A DNA stretch of 64,000 nt from Anthonomus grandis grandis (GCF_022605725.1 NC_065552.1:21222785-21286784), one strand, 5' to 3'. Positions 32,960 to 44,241 are shown, counted from the first letter of the stretch. A program made the numbers and translations. Notes: generated by a model from the sequence alone, not told the origin.

Positions 32960-33345
32960 CGTTCGTTAATCTGTAGATTAAAATATCGATGCACAAAAAT
33001 AGTCAACTAATTTATTTTACACGCATAAACTAAACACGTTTAAATAAGAATACTAGAAATATTTATTTATACTGCATTAATTTACTACTATTTGTATTCC
33101 ATTTTTAAAGAAACGAAATTATTACGACTTGAACTAAACTATTGGTGGTGCCGACTCCTTATATATACGCGATGTATACTCGATATATGTATACTCGCCT
33201 TATGTATACTCGATATACTGTCAGTTCTACTTCTGGTCTTTGGCATTGGCATCATATGTGTTCTTCATCTGAATCCGACCCATTGTAGTGGACTACTTTA
33301 GCAAATGGACTACTTTAGCCCATTTGCTAAACTAGTCCATCCCAC
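32960..33345 (-). repeat. Gypsy-like element, 3' LTR (decayed, borders approximate)
   Basis: The block 33054-33176 aligns with 35528-35638: TAGAAATATT, TTTACTACTATTTRT, ACGACTTGAACTAAACT, GGTGGTGCCGACTCCTTATA. On the minus strand this gives TATATAAGGAG, a probable core promoter copy. The outer part (32985-33050) resembles the end of the solo LTR at 37480-37777 (GTAAAATAAATTAGTT). Heavily diverged. Confidence 0.6.
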
Positions 33346-33414
33346 GTTGACACAACAACCACAATACTTCCCACGTTGCACTAACGCATCAAAGCTTTCT
33401 GCTTCTTCTGCGGC

Positions 33415-33609
33415 CTATTCAATGTATTTTTTTCTGTCCCTTACGTCTGCCTTGTTTTTGACCCAGTAAAATCTTTTGCTCATTTTTCCCAGAGTCTTTG
33501 TTACTCCAAGATGTCCTCCTGAAATCCGACATTTAGGCACAACGATTTGCTTTATTTCCTCTTTGCTATCATAGTCAAATAGTTTCCGCCGCAAGAGTCC
33601 ATGTTTCAA
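33415..33609 (-). pseudogene. Gypsy-type integrase, zinc-binding domain
   Basis: The minus frame reads IVVPKCRISGGHLGVTKTLG and KMSKRFYWVKNKADV, the H-H half of the integrase HHCC domain (G-H-x-G-x-x-K-T...R-F-Y-W). The CxxC half and the DDE core that should follow are missing, because the 3' LTR follows almost at once. Confidence 0.8.
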
Positions 33610-33619
33610 AATGAGGAAA

Positions 33620-34860
33620 TTCCATTGTGCTGAAGTTCCACATGACTTAACAATGGGATAGTACTTGGCGACTTCTTCCCAAGTTAGCTTCTTCCCTTCC
33701 TTTATCCAAATTAGGACTATATGGTTATTTGGAAGAGCCTATCTGCCAAAATTGGGGAGTTCTTGATTAAGGGATTCCCCCTGCTCGGGCCACTTGACCC
33801 TTGCCACTTGACCCTCCCGATTTTTAAATGTAAGAAGCCATTTTAAAGCTGCAGTCGCAGAAGAAACTTTCTTCCATACAGCTAGTTATCTTTCTTTAAG
33901 TAAGGGATAGCTCAGGATAGGTGCGCTTATCGGAATCTCTTTTAGATGATCGAAAGCTTCCTGGCAGTCTTAAGACCATCAGAATTTCCGTTCCTCTTCT
34001 GACAGCCTGGTCAATGGTTTTGCGACATTGGCAAATCACTCCACGTAGCGTCTGTAGTAAGTGCTTAATCCCAAGAAGCTGCGTAGCTCATGTTTGCCTT
34101 TGCGAACTGGTTAATATTTGACAGTCTGAACCTTTGCCTTGTCAACCGCAACTCCTTAACTGGAAACGATATAATTCGGATACTGCACAGCACTTTGAAA
34201 CAGATGACATTTCTTTGGGCTTAACTTTAACCCAGAGCCTGGTAGCCTCAGGAACACTTCTTCTAGATTCTTCATGTAGATCTCAAATGATTTTCCTATC
34301 AAAATAATATCATCAAGGTAGACCAGGCAAGTCTTCTAGGACAGTCCTCGTAAACTCGTTTCCATCAACCGTTAAAGTGACAGGAGCATGGACAATCCAA
34401 ATAGTTATATTGCCATAATTCAGCACTCACCGTGAAAGCCATCTTTCCCCGATCTGCAGGGGTTAACTCAACCTTTAAGTATCAACTTTTCAGATCTAGC
34501 GTGAAAAAGATCTTCAATCCACGCAGCATCTCTCGATGCGAGGAAGAGGACAGCCGTCCTTTTTAGTAAAGTTATTAGGCTCCTGGTAATGTACGCAGAG
34601 TCTGGTTCTATTTGTCTTTCTTCTTTACCAATACGTGTGAAGACCATGATATCAGCCAACAATGTTATCAGCCTCCTTTTTCTTGGTCAGTAGTATTGAT
34701 TTTGTGCTAGACTATATGGTCCTCCATTTCTTTCTAGTATTAAAAACATCTCGATATCTGTGGACCAAATGCCTCAGCTTCCTTCTTCTGGCCTTAGACC
34801 TATGCCTGACGACGATACCAGCTCCTCTAATTCTTTCAGAATGATGTCCACAGCCGAAAC
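33620..34860 (-). pseudogene. Gypsy-type pol: reverse transcriptase and RNase H, decayed
   Basis: Read on the minus strand, broken frames preserve the landmarks of a Ty3/gypsy polymerase. The YLDDI catalytic box is near 34320, with LKLSPKKC downstream. SFLGLSTYYRRYV lies near 34060 and KPLTRLSEEE near 34000, then EAFDHLK near 33950, where RNase H begins. The region 34470-34660 corresponds to the RT fingers. Multiple frameshifts and stops occur. Protease and most of gag are not recognisable between here and the 5' LTR, so the unit is internally deleted. Family assignment to Ty3/gypsy is firm. Confidence 0.8.
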
Positions 34861-35518
34861 TTTTCAAAGTATTGCTGAAACTTTAAAACGGTGTCCTAAC
34901 TCCGTGCCCTTAACACAGAATTATGATGATTACCCCTACAGGAATATTCCTTCCAGCACAAGCCGCACAAATATCTTTCAGATTATTTCACAGCAAAACA
35001 AGATTTACATAGTCACATCCTAAGATACATTATAAGATTTCAAATACCAGTGCATAGAACTGAAGGTTTTAAAAACTAATTTACCTATCAGGGTGTATTT
35101 TTGTTAAGCTCTGAAGTATACAACTTAAGAAGACCACGCTCACTTTTCACTTTCAAGAAGAAATACAAGGCGTTTCTGTTAGATTCACATATAACTTTAT
35201 TGTAATGTTAAGTAATTTTAAGAAACGAGTTTAGCATAAAGTAGTATTATATTGAAACTGCCCACAAATATTGTATTTTTCAGGTAGCATGGAAGAACAT
35301 ATTATGTGAATGTTACCTTTTATGTAATATTTTGTTGTTGCATAATAAACGTTTATTTACATACAACGGTCTGTCCAACTGTTAGACAAATAGTCTATTT
35401 GATTGTTGGTCGAAGCTATGACTATTTCACTATCTGTGGCCTTGCTATCAACGCAGCCCTTCAAAACGATCTCACTTCGTTTCGTATCAAAGTTTCCTTC
35501 GGAAGTGATACTTAACCA

Positions 35519-35767
35519 CTGTAATTCTAGAAATATTGTTTACACTGTATTTATTTACTACTATTTATGTCCCATTTTAAAAGTTGTGCCAATATTCCGA
35601 CTTGCACTCAACTCCTGGCGGTGCGGGCTCCTTATATACTTGGCACATAGACCGCAAGATTCGCTAACCTTCCACGCGTCTCCAGAGATGTCGTACGTTG
35701 TGCCCATTTACGTCACCGCGATTGACGAAGAACAGCTGGTATTCGCGCTGTTGCCACTATCGTTACA
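35519..35767 (-). repeat. Gypsy-like element, 5' LTR
   Basis: On the minus strand it begins TGTAACGATAG (35767) and ends AATTACA (35519), with TATATAAGGAGC as TATA box (about 35640-35629) and ATAAATAGTAGTAAATAAAT downstream. It pairs with the decayed LTR at 32960-33345. The sequence just inside (GTGGTTAAGTATCA) sits where a primer-binding site would be. From 34861 to 35518 I see only remnants of untranslated or gag sequence. Confidence 0.6.
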
Positions 35768-35795
35768 ATATCTATCGTTTTGAAACTCGATAACA

Positions 35796-35869
35796 TGCCT
35801 ATTAGCCCAATGGGTTAGGGCCTCGTGCTAATAACATGAAGTTCACAGCTTCGATCCACTCATCAGCCA
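35796..35869 (+). pseudogene. tRNA-Ile pseudogene
   Basis: Colinear over all 74 positions with the four tRNA-Ile genes, without indels but with about 20 substitutions. TCGTGCTAATAA (anticodon arm and AAT anticodon), TTCGATC (T loop) and the terminal GCCA remain. The acceptor stem no longer pairs (TGCCTAT against ATCAGCC). It lies on the opposite strand to the genes, 28 bp outside the gypsy 5' LTR border. Confidence 0.85.
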
Positions 35870-35943
35870 ATTTGTTTTCCAGTTTTCAAATCTCCCAATC
35901 AAGATAATATACAACCCTTAATTCTCAAATCTTTCAATTCATG

Positions 35944-36580
35944 AAAAAAAATATTGTGGCTCTCTGAAAGGCTTTCAGAAAAGTCTGTAATAAACAAAGC
36001 ATACCTTCATGGTGAATTGTAAGGCAGCGAATTTTTTTATTTCTCCGTACAGGGCCCCAAAACGATGGCCCCATATGTGAGAACAGGTTTGAAAATAGAT
36101 AGGTAGATCCAGTGAAGGATCTTAGGGGACACATCCCAGGTGCTACCGAATGCCTTGCTACAGGTCCAAAGGGTGCGGGTGGCCTTTTTAATTCTGAAGT
36201 CTGCGTCCCCAGAGACACAACTGGTGATGTGCCACAGTTACGTCTTCTCGTATATAGGAGCTCTGCTTTTTTAGGATTGATCCTTAGGCCCTCCGAGAGG
36301 CAGCATTTACCCACTTCACGCAGGACCCTCATCATTGAGCCCTGCATTGCCGCGGCGTTCTTCCTTGGGAAAAGGTTTACCACATCGTCAGCATAGGCCT
36401 GTGTGTATATCATAATTAATTAGGCTGTCGACTACTAGGCACCCCAAGCTTGGGGACGATACTCCTTGTGGGCAACCTCTAGCTGCTGACGTTTTGACAA
36501 CCTCGCTATTAATCGACTCTATCCATCTTAGCAGACAGGGTTCAGAGCTATGACATTCGAGAGCTTATTAGACAGGCCTT
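35944..36580 (-). pseudogene. LINE reverse transcriptase fragment (YADD region)
   Basis: On the minus strand RWIESINSEVVKTSAARGCPQ and G (36550-36470) is the RT block R-G-C-P-Q-G. After a short break, QAYADDVVNLFPRKN carries an intact YADD. GLRINPKKAELLYTRRR and ELKRPPAPFGPV follow, ending FWGPVRRNKKIRCLTI. The order fits RNase H-bearing LINEs (I/R1/Jockey group) at the palm and thumb. One frame of 159 codons remains open from 36413 to 35934. Its first third is RT and the rest is decayed thumb sequence. Confidence 0.85.
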
Positions 36581-36589
36581 TCAATTTCC

Positions 36590-37130
36590 TAGAGCACCTT
36601 CCACCTTTCTAAAGAGGTGACGTAGGTGCAGGTCGATGAATTTGTCTTTCTGGTAGGAGTATTGTAGGAGTATTGTTGCAATGGGTTTTTAACCAATGTG
36701 CCGTTTTTTAAAGCCATTCCAAACAATTTTTTTGTGTCTTCCAGGGATTTCGAGTAAATTTTAATATAATTCAAGATAACTGACGTCATATTTCCAGAGG
36801 TTTATTATTACTTTTTTTAGCGTTTTTTCCAAGGATTTTCAATATTCAATATACAACCTTTTATATGATTCCAATCATTTTACGTCATTTCTTCATTTTC
36901 CAGGGATTTCAAATCAATTCCTCGGTGTTTTTCAGAGATAAAGTTCTTTTCAGGCGTTTGGAGTAATTTTCGATTTTATGCCAGACCCTCAAAACCATTT
37001 TCAAATTTCTTTCAAACATTTGCGGTTATTTCCCAGCTTATTCCAGGAGTTTAATTCCATTCTGAAATTCCTTTGGCGTATTTGAAGTCATTTGTTATAC
37101 ACATTCCAGGCATTTGAAGTTAATAATTAT
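36590..37130 (-). repeat. Degenerate short-period repeat, inverted relative of 15540-17380
   Basis: Phrases such as TTCCAGGGATTTCGAGTAA, TTTTCCAGGGATTTCAAAT, CATTCCAGGCATTTGAAGT and TTCCAAGGATTTTCAATA recur every 30-60 bp. Their reverse complements (ACTTCAAATGCCTGGAATG) match the unit of the array at 15.5-17.4 kb. Confidence 0.6.
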
Positions 37131-37479
37131 TTTATATTATTTAGATATCGATCGAATACTAATAAGACTGATTGGTCGGCACAATTTAGGGTCTACATGG
37201 TATATTTCGTATCTCCAGGTATCGTATCGGAGTATATGGCAGTCCTAAGATAACATTTCACTAACCGAAGCAATCAAATAGTTTTGGCATTTTAGATTAT
37301 GAATCTACTGCTCTGTAGTTTTTCACATTAACTGTGATTCCTGATGTGGTAACAGACCTCTGAAAATTCAACAAATATTTTTTTACAGTCAATAGTGTAC
37401 GTGTACAAACCTACCCACTCCTCTGATTGTCTTATTTGATTTGATTTTGAAAATCAGGCATCCAAAAATTGAATAATAT
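37131..37479. other. Gene-free stretch
   Basis: Nothing recognised. Confidence 0.4.
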
Positions 37480-37777
37480 TGTAACGATTTTGGTTGCAAT
37501 ATCTGTAGAGCTGTTCTCCGGCATAGACCCGAAGTTGCGACAAGGATAGAGCGAGCGGCGGGCATCTCGCGACATCTCGGGACACACGTAGAAAGATGAC
37601 GAATGTTCCGAAGCAGTGTATAAGAAATATATAAGAAACCTTCGCTACTAGAAGGCTCTATTGACGCGACTTATACAAATAAATAGTAGGAAATAAATAC
37701 AGTATTCGTGTGTAATAAATTAGTTTAATTTTGTGAATCGACTGTTTATGGTCCGTAATACACATACATATATTACA
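37480..37777 (+). repeat. Solo LTR related to the gypsy-like element
   Basis: It begins TGTAACGATTTTGG and ends TATATTACA. Inside are GTATAAGAAATATATAAGAA (TATA region) and AAATAAATAGTAGGAAATAA, which corresponds to AAATAGTAGTAAATAAATAC in the 5' LTR at 35519-35767. GTGTAATAAATTAGTT matches the outer part of the 3' LTR. No internal region or clear target duplication adjoins it. Confidence 0.65.
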
Positions 37778-38007
37778 GTAATTAAATCTCCATAACAAAA
37801 AACCCATTTAATCTGTGTCATGGTCCGAAATATGTTCGTTTATGACAGGTTTAACAAAACACAATACAATACGTTTAACTTTTCTGCTCTGATTATTGTT
37901 GGGAGAAACAAAATACTATTGCAATAAACATTTTTAAAAGCAGAGTATATAATATGAAGAGATTAAGAGATAGATAATAACGCAAAAAAAAATGTTTAAA
38001 AAATTAG

Positions 38008-38081
38008 TGGCCCATGAGGGGATCGAACCCGCGACCTTCGCGTTATTAGCACGACGCTCTAACCAACTGAGCTAATGGGCC
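38008..38081 (-). tRNA. tRNA-Ile(AAU), copy 4
   Basis: Identical over 74 bases to the other three, same strand. The 3' flank on the gene strand carries short T runs (TTTTTT at about 38003-37998 and 37992-37985), weaker but still usable as Pol III terminators. Confidence 0.96.
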
Positions 38082-38700
38082 AGTTGTTCCGTGTTTGTCC
38101 TCTCTGTTTTATTCATAAATTTGTCGATTTATTTATAGTTGCCGAGCGTATGGCGAGAATTAACCCAAATAATTGTCATAAATAAAACACCTTCTTTCTG
38201 ACGCTCGCAAATACTGCAATAAATATTTTGTACAAAATATTGAGGTTTGTTTGGCAAGTAAAAAAATTAACTTGATTGAACTGGAAAGTGGTAAACTACT
38301 TTGGATCGAAGAGACTGTTGACTGCGTGAATAACAACGTAGAAGTATGTCCTATTTCAGTATCTATCCCAGTTTATCTTACAGTCCCTTCCAAGTCTATG
38401 TGCCTATCAAACACATTAGTAAAAATGTGTTAAAAACATTTTATATGCTGGGTCGCAGAGGAGTGCCTCGGAAATTTCTCATAAACGTGAATCACCTACG
38501 TGAAGCTTTACTGTTGCCTGAGTATTTAAATTAATTTTATATTGATAATCCAGGATGCTAAAAGCTTAACAGTTAGATTATGTCACAGACTACTTTCGAA
38601 GTTTTTGTTATTTCTGTCCAAATTTAGGCAACGTTCAGAATGTCACAAGGAAAATAATTAAAATGACCTTGAGACTTCAATAGAACGTGAACTCGTAAAG
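38082..38700. other. Stretch with unassigned ORFs and a 20-bp palindrome
   Basis: AATATTTTGTACAAAATATT at 38222-38241 is a perfect palindrome. Two overlapping ORFs (38251-38433, 38346-38534) have no recognised domain. Given the RNase H trace just downstream, they may be LINE or LTR-element remains. Confidence 0.4.
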
Positions 38701-38784
38701 GATCAGTTCACTGTATGTAAAAAGATCCATGACTTTAAAGATGGATCTAAAAGTTCAGCTGGCTTAGGTGCTGAAATCAAATGA
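38701..38784 (+). pseudogene. LINE RNase H fragment
   Basis: KDGSKSSAGLGAEIK before a TGA (38782-38784) matches the first RNase H motif F-T-D-G-S-K-x-x-x-G-x-G-x-G; the Thr is Lys here. About 28 codons. Confidence 0.6.
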
Positions 38785-40545
38785 CTTACGAGGTTTTTTT
38801 TAAGAGGCGTGTATTCTCTCCTCTAAATAAGTTTTCACCTTGTAAATAAATAACGTGCAACCTACGGAGGAGAATCTTCGGTTCCATCTTTGGTGAAAAT
38901 CTTCAAACTTTTCAATTTTTTGGTCAATTGAGTTACTACACTCAAAAAAGAAATTCCTTAGTTTAAACCTGTTTACTTCCCTTAAAAGTAATCCTGACTT
39001 TGATATATTTCTATGAAATATTTCTTTACATCAAAGTTTGTATTTCTTAAACTTTATTGACATGGCTTAAGTAGTCCTTTTTTTATAGAAAGATAAGTAA
39101 ACTATTATTTGAAAATCTCCATATAATCGTCTTGAAAGATACTTTTAGTTTATCAAGTATACAAAGTTATTATTGTAAAGACTAAGTTTATTCGATTAAG
39201 CTAAATATATATTCTTTCTTTAAGATGCGGATACCATATTACTAAATACGGGCTATCTTTCTGAAAGAAATTATTAAAGTGATTTAAAACTGATCTTGAA
39301 TTAAGAACTTTAATATTTAACATTATTACTCAAAAGATTCAATATAAAGAACTAAGTTCTTGGATTAATTATTATTTAGGCTTTAAAGTAAGAATGTATT
39401 TAATTGCCCTATAAGAGTGTGTTGTGCTTGATTTAAAACTATAAATATTTTATGTAAGTTTGCAGTTTGTTAATTTGTGGTCCAAAAAGTTCTTGATTTA
39501 AGGAATTCTAGAATTAGTATCAAATATCGGATCGTCGTTAACAATAATTGAAACGATTCGTCTTAGAAATGAGCTGCTCCACAATGCATTTGGTGCAGGT
39601 GTCTATCAACTTCATTCTTAAGAGGGTCTTTTGCAAGATGATTCGTCTTAATTATTGTCAATGACTTAGTTGTATAATAAATTATCTGTCTGATTCAAAT
39701 TCTAAATTTCTTTAAAATATTGTAGATATCGTACTATTCATGAGGATAAATCAATCATAAATACACACATATTATGAAAAATATAACTTTATTTGAAGAA
39801 ATAAATATAAATTTTGCTTATTTCTGACAACGTAACGTCTTAAATACTGAGTAATAATAAATTCCCAATATCTTAAGATAATTAAATTTAGAATACAAAA
39901 ATAATAATTATAATAGATATACATATCTTTAAATTTAAAAAATAAACTTGATTCCTCAGTTACAGATAGTTTCCCCTGTGTGTCGTCTTCAAATGCAAAA
40001 TCACTCAGACTTTGGGGTGTTATAGTAATTGTTGTTGTATTCTGTATCTCCTAAGAATATATTATTTATTTTCAATTTAAGTGCATACTTTATATACTTT
40101 TTTATATGATTTGACGGTTTATTAATAGTTTTCGAATTAGGAAGAAATTTTGATTTGAGGCTACATTGCTGAAAATTTAAAAGATAAGTATATTTTATTT
40201 TTAATTTAATTTAATTTTACTTTAATTACCTTGATAACGGTAGTAGATATAACTACCGAAACGTTGGTTCAAATTAGTTATTTTTAAAAAAAGTAGGTCT
40301 TCTTGTTGTTTTTTATCGTTTTTTAATTGTAATATTCATAACAAAGTTAGGTAGGATATTGAAAAGAAGAAACGAGCTCAGAGATTAATAGATTGAACCT
40401 CAGCTCCTAGGTATATAAAAAATCTATTATACCTCAAGTAAATTATTGTATTTAAAACTTATTGAACTTAAATTAAATTAAGTATATCGAACGGTATCGT
40501 TACAGATTTAAGTTCATATTTCTTTTAAATACGTGAATAAGTCTA
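38785..40545. other. Gene-free AT-rich stretch with dyads
   Basis: No gene. GTCGTTAACAATAATT (about 39534) has a near-exact inverted partner AATTATTGTCAATGAC (about 39651), and GATTCGTCTTA occurs twice nearby. At about 40232-40252, CGGTAGT-AGATATA-ACTACCG forms a stem, followed by AAACGTTGG. This resembles the hairpin at the 3' ends of some RTE-type LINEs. Confidence 0.45.
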
Positions 40546-40641
40546 TTTTCTTCTTCTTTTCAATTGTTGAGCGTGTGAGATAAAAATTTCTAAATTGATT
40601 TTTGCTATAAGTGACGTAATACCCAATATAATAAGTAACTC
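40546..40641 (+). repeat. Dispersed ~95-bp repeat, copy A (copy B 58549-58645)
   Basis: CTTCTTCTTTTCAA, TGAGCGT, TAAATTGATTTTT and TAGTGACGTAATACCCAA-type sequence recurs at 58549-58645 in the same orientation. The following ATTATGAATTCGTCAC is inverted relative to GTGACGAATTGATAAT just before copy B, so both may be parts of one element with TIRs. Confidence 0.7.
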
Positions 40642-40759
40642 ATTATGAATTCGTCACAACAATACAGATTTTACTTAAAAAATAATTGGTTAAAAATATT
40701 TGGCAACGTTGGATTTTTTTCAGTTTTGTTTTGACGGAACAGGTGTTGTGTTGTAAATC

Positions 40760-42863
40760 ATGGCGTCGTATCAGAAACTAGGTAATATTTGCATTATTTT
40801 CGATTGTTTTGATAAAATACTGATTAAAATCAAATAAATTGACTGTTATTTAGTAAATCAACCAATATACGTACAGAAAATGTAACGTCGCTCTACAGAG
40901 TGGTCGGCTTTTGATTTTGTGCAGTATTTTGGACGTCGGGACTGTATTTGGTTCAAGTTTTTACTTTTTACCCAAAAATTTTAAATTTTATTGTTGTTAT
41001 TATTTCGTATTTTTTTTAAGGTGGTATGCAAACACCGACGGATAAAGATCTTGAAGAGATTCTAAATGACAGTGACTTCTACTTGAGCTTGATAATGAGG
41101 AAATCACCGCCGAAAACAGTGAATCAATTGAGGCAAATGATAATGAAGACGACGAGCCGGCGCCGGCAGACGCAGATTCGGTTTCTGATACCATTGAAGA
41201 GGAGTCTGATGACGATAATGTTCCCTTATCCAGAATAAGAGAGCAGGTTCTCCAGAAGCAAACAAAAAATAATACCGCAGAAGTAAAATGGAAAAGAAAT
41301 GTTTTTGAAAGTCGAGAAGATGTCTACCTTGATCCGGAATGGCAGTTACAAGATGATCATGAATATTAGACACCCCTGAACTATTTTTAAGAATACTTTC
41401 CAGATTATTTCTGGCAAAATTTATCAGAACAAGGTAATATTCGTGCCATGCAAGCAAATGAAAAAAACCACTAAAGTCAACAGCCAAAGAATATCGAATA
41501 TTGACTGGAATACATATTTTAATGGGCATTTTTGGACTTCCACGGCTGCGGTTGTATTTTATGAAGCGAAGTGAATTTTATGAAGTTGTATTTTATTAAG
41601 GGAATATCTTGCATTACTCAGCTACCTAGAGACCGTATTTTTAAATTAAGAAATTTTCTACATGTTGTTTACACTCTTAGTGTTTCAAATGAGGTAAAGC
41701 AGTCAAATCGGCTATGGAAAGTTCAACCTATCATCGATGCGATTCGTAAAAAGTGTATTACTTTACCAAGGAGTAAAGAATTGAGCATCGACGAGCAGAT
41801 GATACCCTTCACAGGCACTACTGCTCTCCGACAGTACGTTTAAAACAAGCCCAATCCAGTAGGACTCAAAAATTTTTGTTTTAGCTACACCTTCCGGACT
41901 GGTTTTAGATTTTATGATTTATCAAGGTACAAAAACTTGGCCAGATGGTCCTCCCGATCAAAATTTGGGAATAGGTGGATCGGTTGTAAAGAAGCTTTCA
42001 GAAGATTTGTCGCCAGGGCACATAATTTATTTTTATCGTTACTTTACTTCAGTCAAGCTACTGGATCATTTACTAACAAAAGGAATTTTGGGAACAGGGA
42101 CAATTATGAACAACAGAATTCCGCGAGACCTTAGGAGCAAAATAAAAAATGATAAAGAGCTCTTCTCGAATGGTCGTGGTTCCTTTGATGAGTTTGTGCG
42201 AGAAGACAAAAAAATGACCATTCTGAAATGGATGGACAATAGATCAGTAACAATCGCATCGCATCTTCAGGCTCTGCGCCAGTAATAGAAGTACGCCGAT
42301 GGGACAAGAAAAATAATAAGTACCTTCTTGTTTCATGTCCAAACTCTGTCACTAGTTACAACCATTCTATGGGAGGAGTGGAGATGTGTGATAGACTAAT
42401 ATCTTACTGTCGCATTTGTATGCGTACAAAAAAATGGCCGCTAAGAGTTTTCTGACATTTTGTGGACTTGGCAATTACAAATTCGTGGGTTGAATACCAC
42501 CAAGACTGCTTCGCTCGTGGAGATAGAAAAAACTCGATCATGGATTTACTTGAATTTAAACTGTATATCGGGAAATCTCTTACCCTTGGAGCACAAGTAA
42601 AAGGTTTTTAAGATCCAACTTCTTCATTAGATGAAGAAACAAGTCATCCTGCTAAAAAATGCAAGAAGTCGGAGATGCCACCAAGAGATGTCAGGACCAC
42701 TGGTAATGAACATCTACCAATATGCAGTGTTAATAACAAAAATTCCTATATGCGCTGCCGTAATCAAGGCTGTACAAAGAAAACAAGATTTTTGTGTGTG
42801 AAATGTAAGCTTTATTTATGCATTTCTCCAGAGAGGCAATGTTTTTTTGAGTTTCATAATTAG
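40760..42863 (+). pseudogene. piggyBac-type transposase pseudogene with apparent 5' intron
   Basis: A 22-base first exon (ATGGCGTCGTATCAGAAACT..., 40760-40781) ends before GTAATATTT. A T-rich tract and AAG at 41018-41020 lead into GGMQTPTDKDLEEIL. An acidic segment rich in Asp/Glu follows (41090-41235, frameshifted). The DDE_Tnp_1_7 core is GISCITQLPRDRIFKLRNFL, LSIDEQMIPFTG (first Asp) and KPNPVGLKNF. The second-Asp block FDRYFTS appears as FYRYFTS, then GTGTIMNNRIPRDL and KWMDNRSVTIAS (third Asp). A Cys-rich C-terminal finger (CRNQGCTKKTRFLCVKCKLY, ending ECQCFFEFH-like) stops at 42863. At least five frameshifts break it. No TTAA-flanked TIRs were identified. Confidence 0.88.
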
Positions 42864-43222
42864 AGACTTAATTCCAATCGTCCAAAATACTGGACATGTC
42901 ATATTTTTTTCTGTAGTAATTTTTTTTTTGTAAAAATTTTTTTTTGCTTTTTTTAAATCCTAATAAACCTATTTTATTAAAAGTTTCACAAAAAAAAGTA
43001 AAACAATTCCTTGGGACTGACGAGGATGCAGACGACACAACTATACGGAAGGAAGCGAAAATGAAAATCTTTAGTTTGACCCCCTTACTTAATAATTAAG
43101 CACGATACAGTGATTAACATCTATTTTATGGCATAACCTGGATTGCAACAGTTTCATGAGATCAAGTTAAAGTCTATTTTGTTGTAAGACTGGTGTCATT
43201 TAAATGTTTCCCTCTTGGTACA
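42864..43222. other. Gene-free stretch after the piggyBac gene
   Basis: T-rich 3' sequence (AATAAACCT near 42961 may be a poly-A signal), then nothing recognised. Confidence 0.4.
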
Positions 43223-44241
43223 TATACAGGGTGGTCCAGTTTAAACGTCAATGATTTTAATACGTGATAGAGAATTTAAAAATAAATAGACATTCATTAT
43301 AAAATTTTTCTCAGAAATGTTTAATAACAAAAATAGAGGGTGTTAAAGTTAAGAATAATTATTCGTTTACTCATCATAACTTTTAAACTACTAGCTCAAC
43401 TTTAATTAAATTTCGTATGCAGGTTATTGTAGTGAATTGTCAATTACTGATGAAGCCAATTTTAAAAAAATTGTCAGTGGCGTAACATAAGGAGGGACTT
43501 GGTCCTTTTTGCCTCGAATCTGCGAGGCGATAAAATATTTTTTTATAAGAGGTCAACTGTTTTCTGTTTCAACAAAGATTCTCCATTTAATTTGGAAAAA
43601 AAAGTAAAAATAAAAAATATCTTAATTTAATTGTTCACAAATACCTGCTAAAATGTTGCAAAAATTTATAAAAAAAAGGAAATCCGGCTTTGATTTGTAA
43701 ACAAGTTGAATATAAAAGATGATCAAAAGTTAACTTAAGTCATTATTTCATTTGACAGGTTTAATTTGAGATTCAAGCCTAATTTTATTTTTTTCAAAGT
43801 TTTTGCAGCAATTTAATTGGCGTTTTTCTACAATTAAACTAAGATATTTTAAAAACAGTGCCTTAAATCAAAATTCTGCAGAAGAGTAACTTTTTTTTTC
43901 CAAATTAAATGGAGAATCTAACAATTGACTTTTTATAAGAAAATATTTTATCGCCTCGCAGATTTGAGGCAAAACAGGACCAAGTCCCTCTATATGTTAC
44001 GCCACTGGCATTTTTTTTTTTTAATTGGCTTCATCAGTAATTGACAATTTACTACAATAACCTGCATGAAAAATTTAATTAAAATGAGCTGGTAGTTGTA
44101 TGATGAATAAACCGATAATTATTCTTAACTTTAACACCCTGTATCTTTGTTATTATACATTTCTGAGAAAAATTTTATAATGAGTCTATTTTGCCATCAC
44201 GTATTAAAATTAATGACGTTTAAACTGGACCATCCTGTATA
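43223..44241. mobile_element. Full-length palindromic foldback element, 1,019 bp
   Basis: The termini TATACAGGGTGGTCCAGTTT (43223) and TATACAGGATGGTCCAGTTT (reverse complement from 44241) begin an inverted duplication. It can be followed inward through GCCTCGAATCTGCGAGGCGA, TCTCCATTTAATTTGGAAAA and AAAAGTTAACTTAAGT to the midpoint. The exact centre (43732/43733) falls in GTTAAC, a six-base palindrome. The arms therefore occupy the whole element, about 510 bp each with small indels, and there is no unique core. TA borders suggest mobilisation by a mariner-type transposase. No coding sequence. Confidence 0.92.

Noticed and set aside
32960..35767. Gypsy-like element considered as an endogenous retrovirus with env
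   Set aside because: Between RT and the LTRs there is no recognisable env or intact gag; it is a deleted LTR retrotransposon.
36112..36396. Plus-strand ORF of 94 codons
   Set aside because: Antisense of the LINE RT fragment with YADD on the minus strand.
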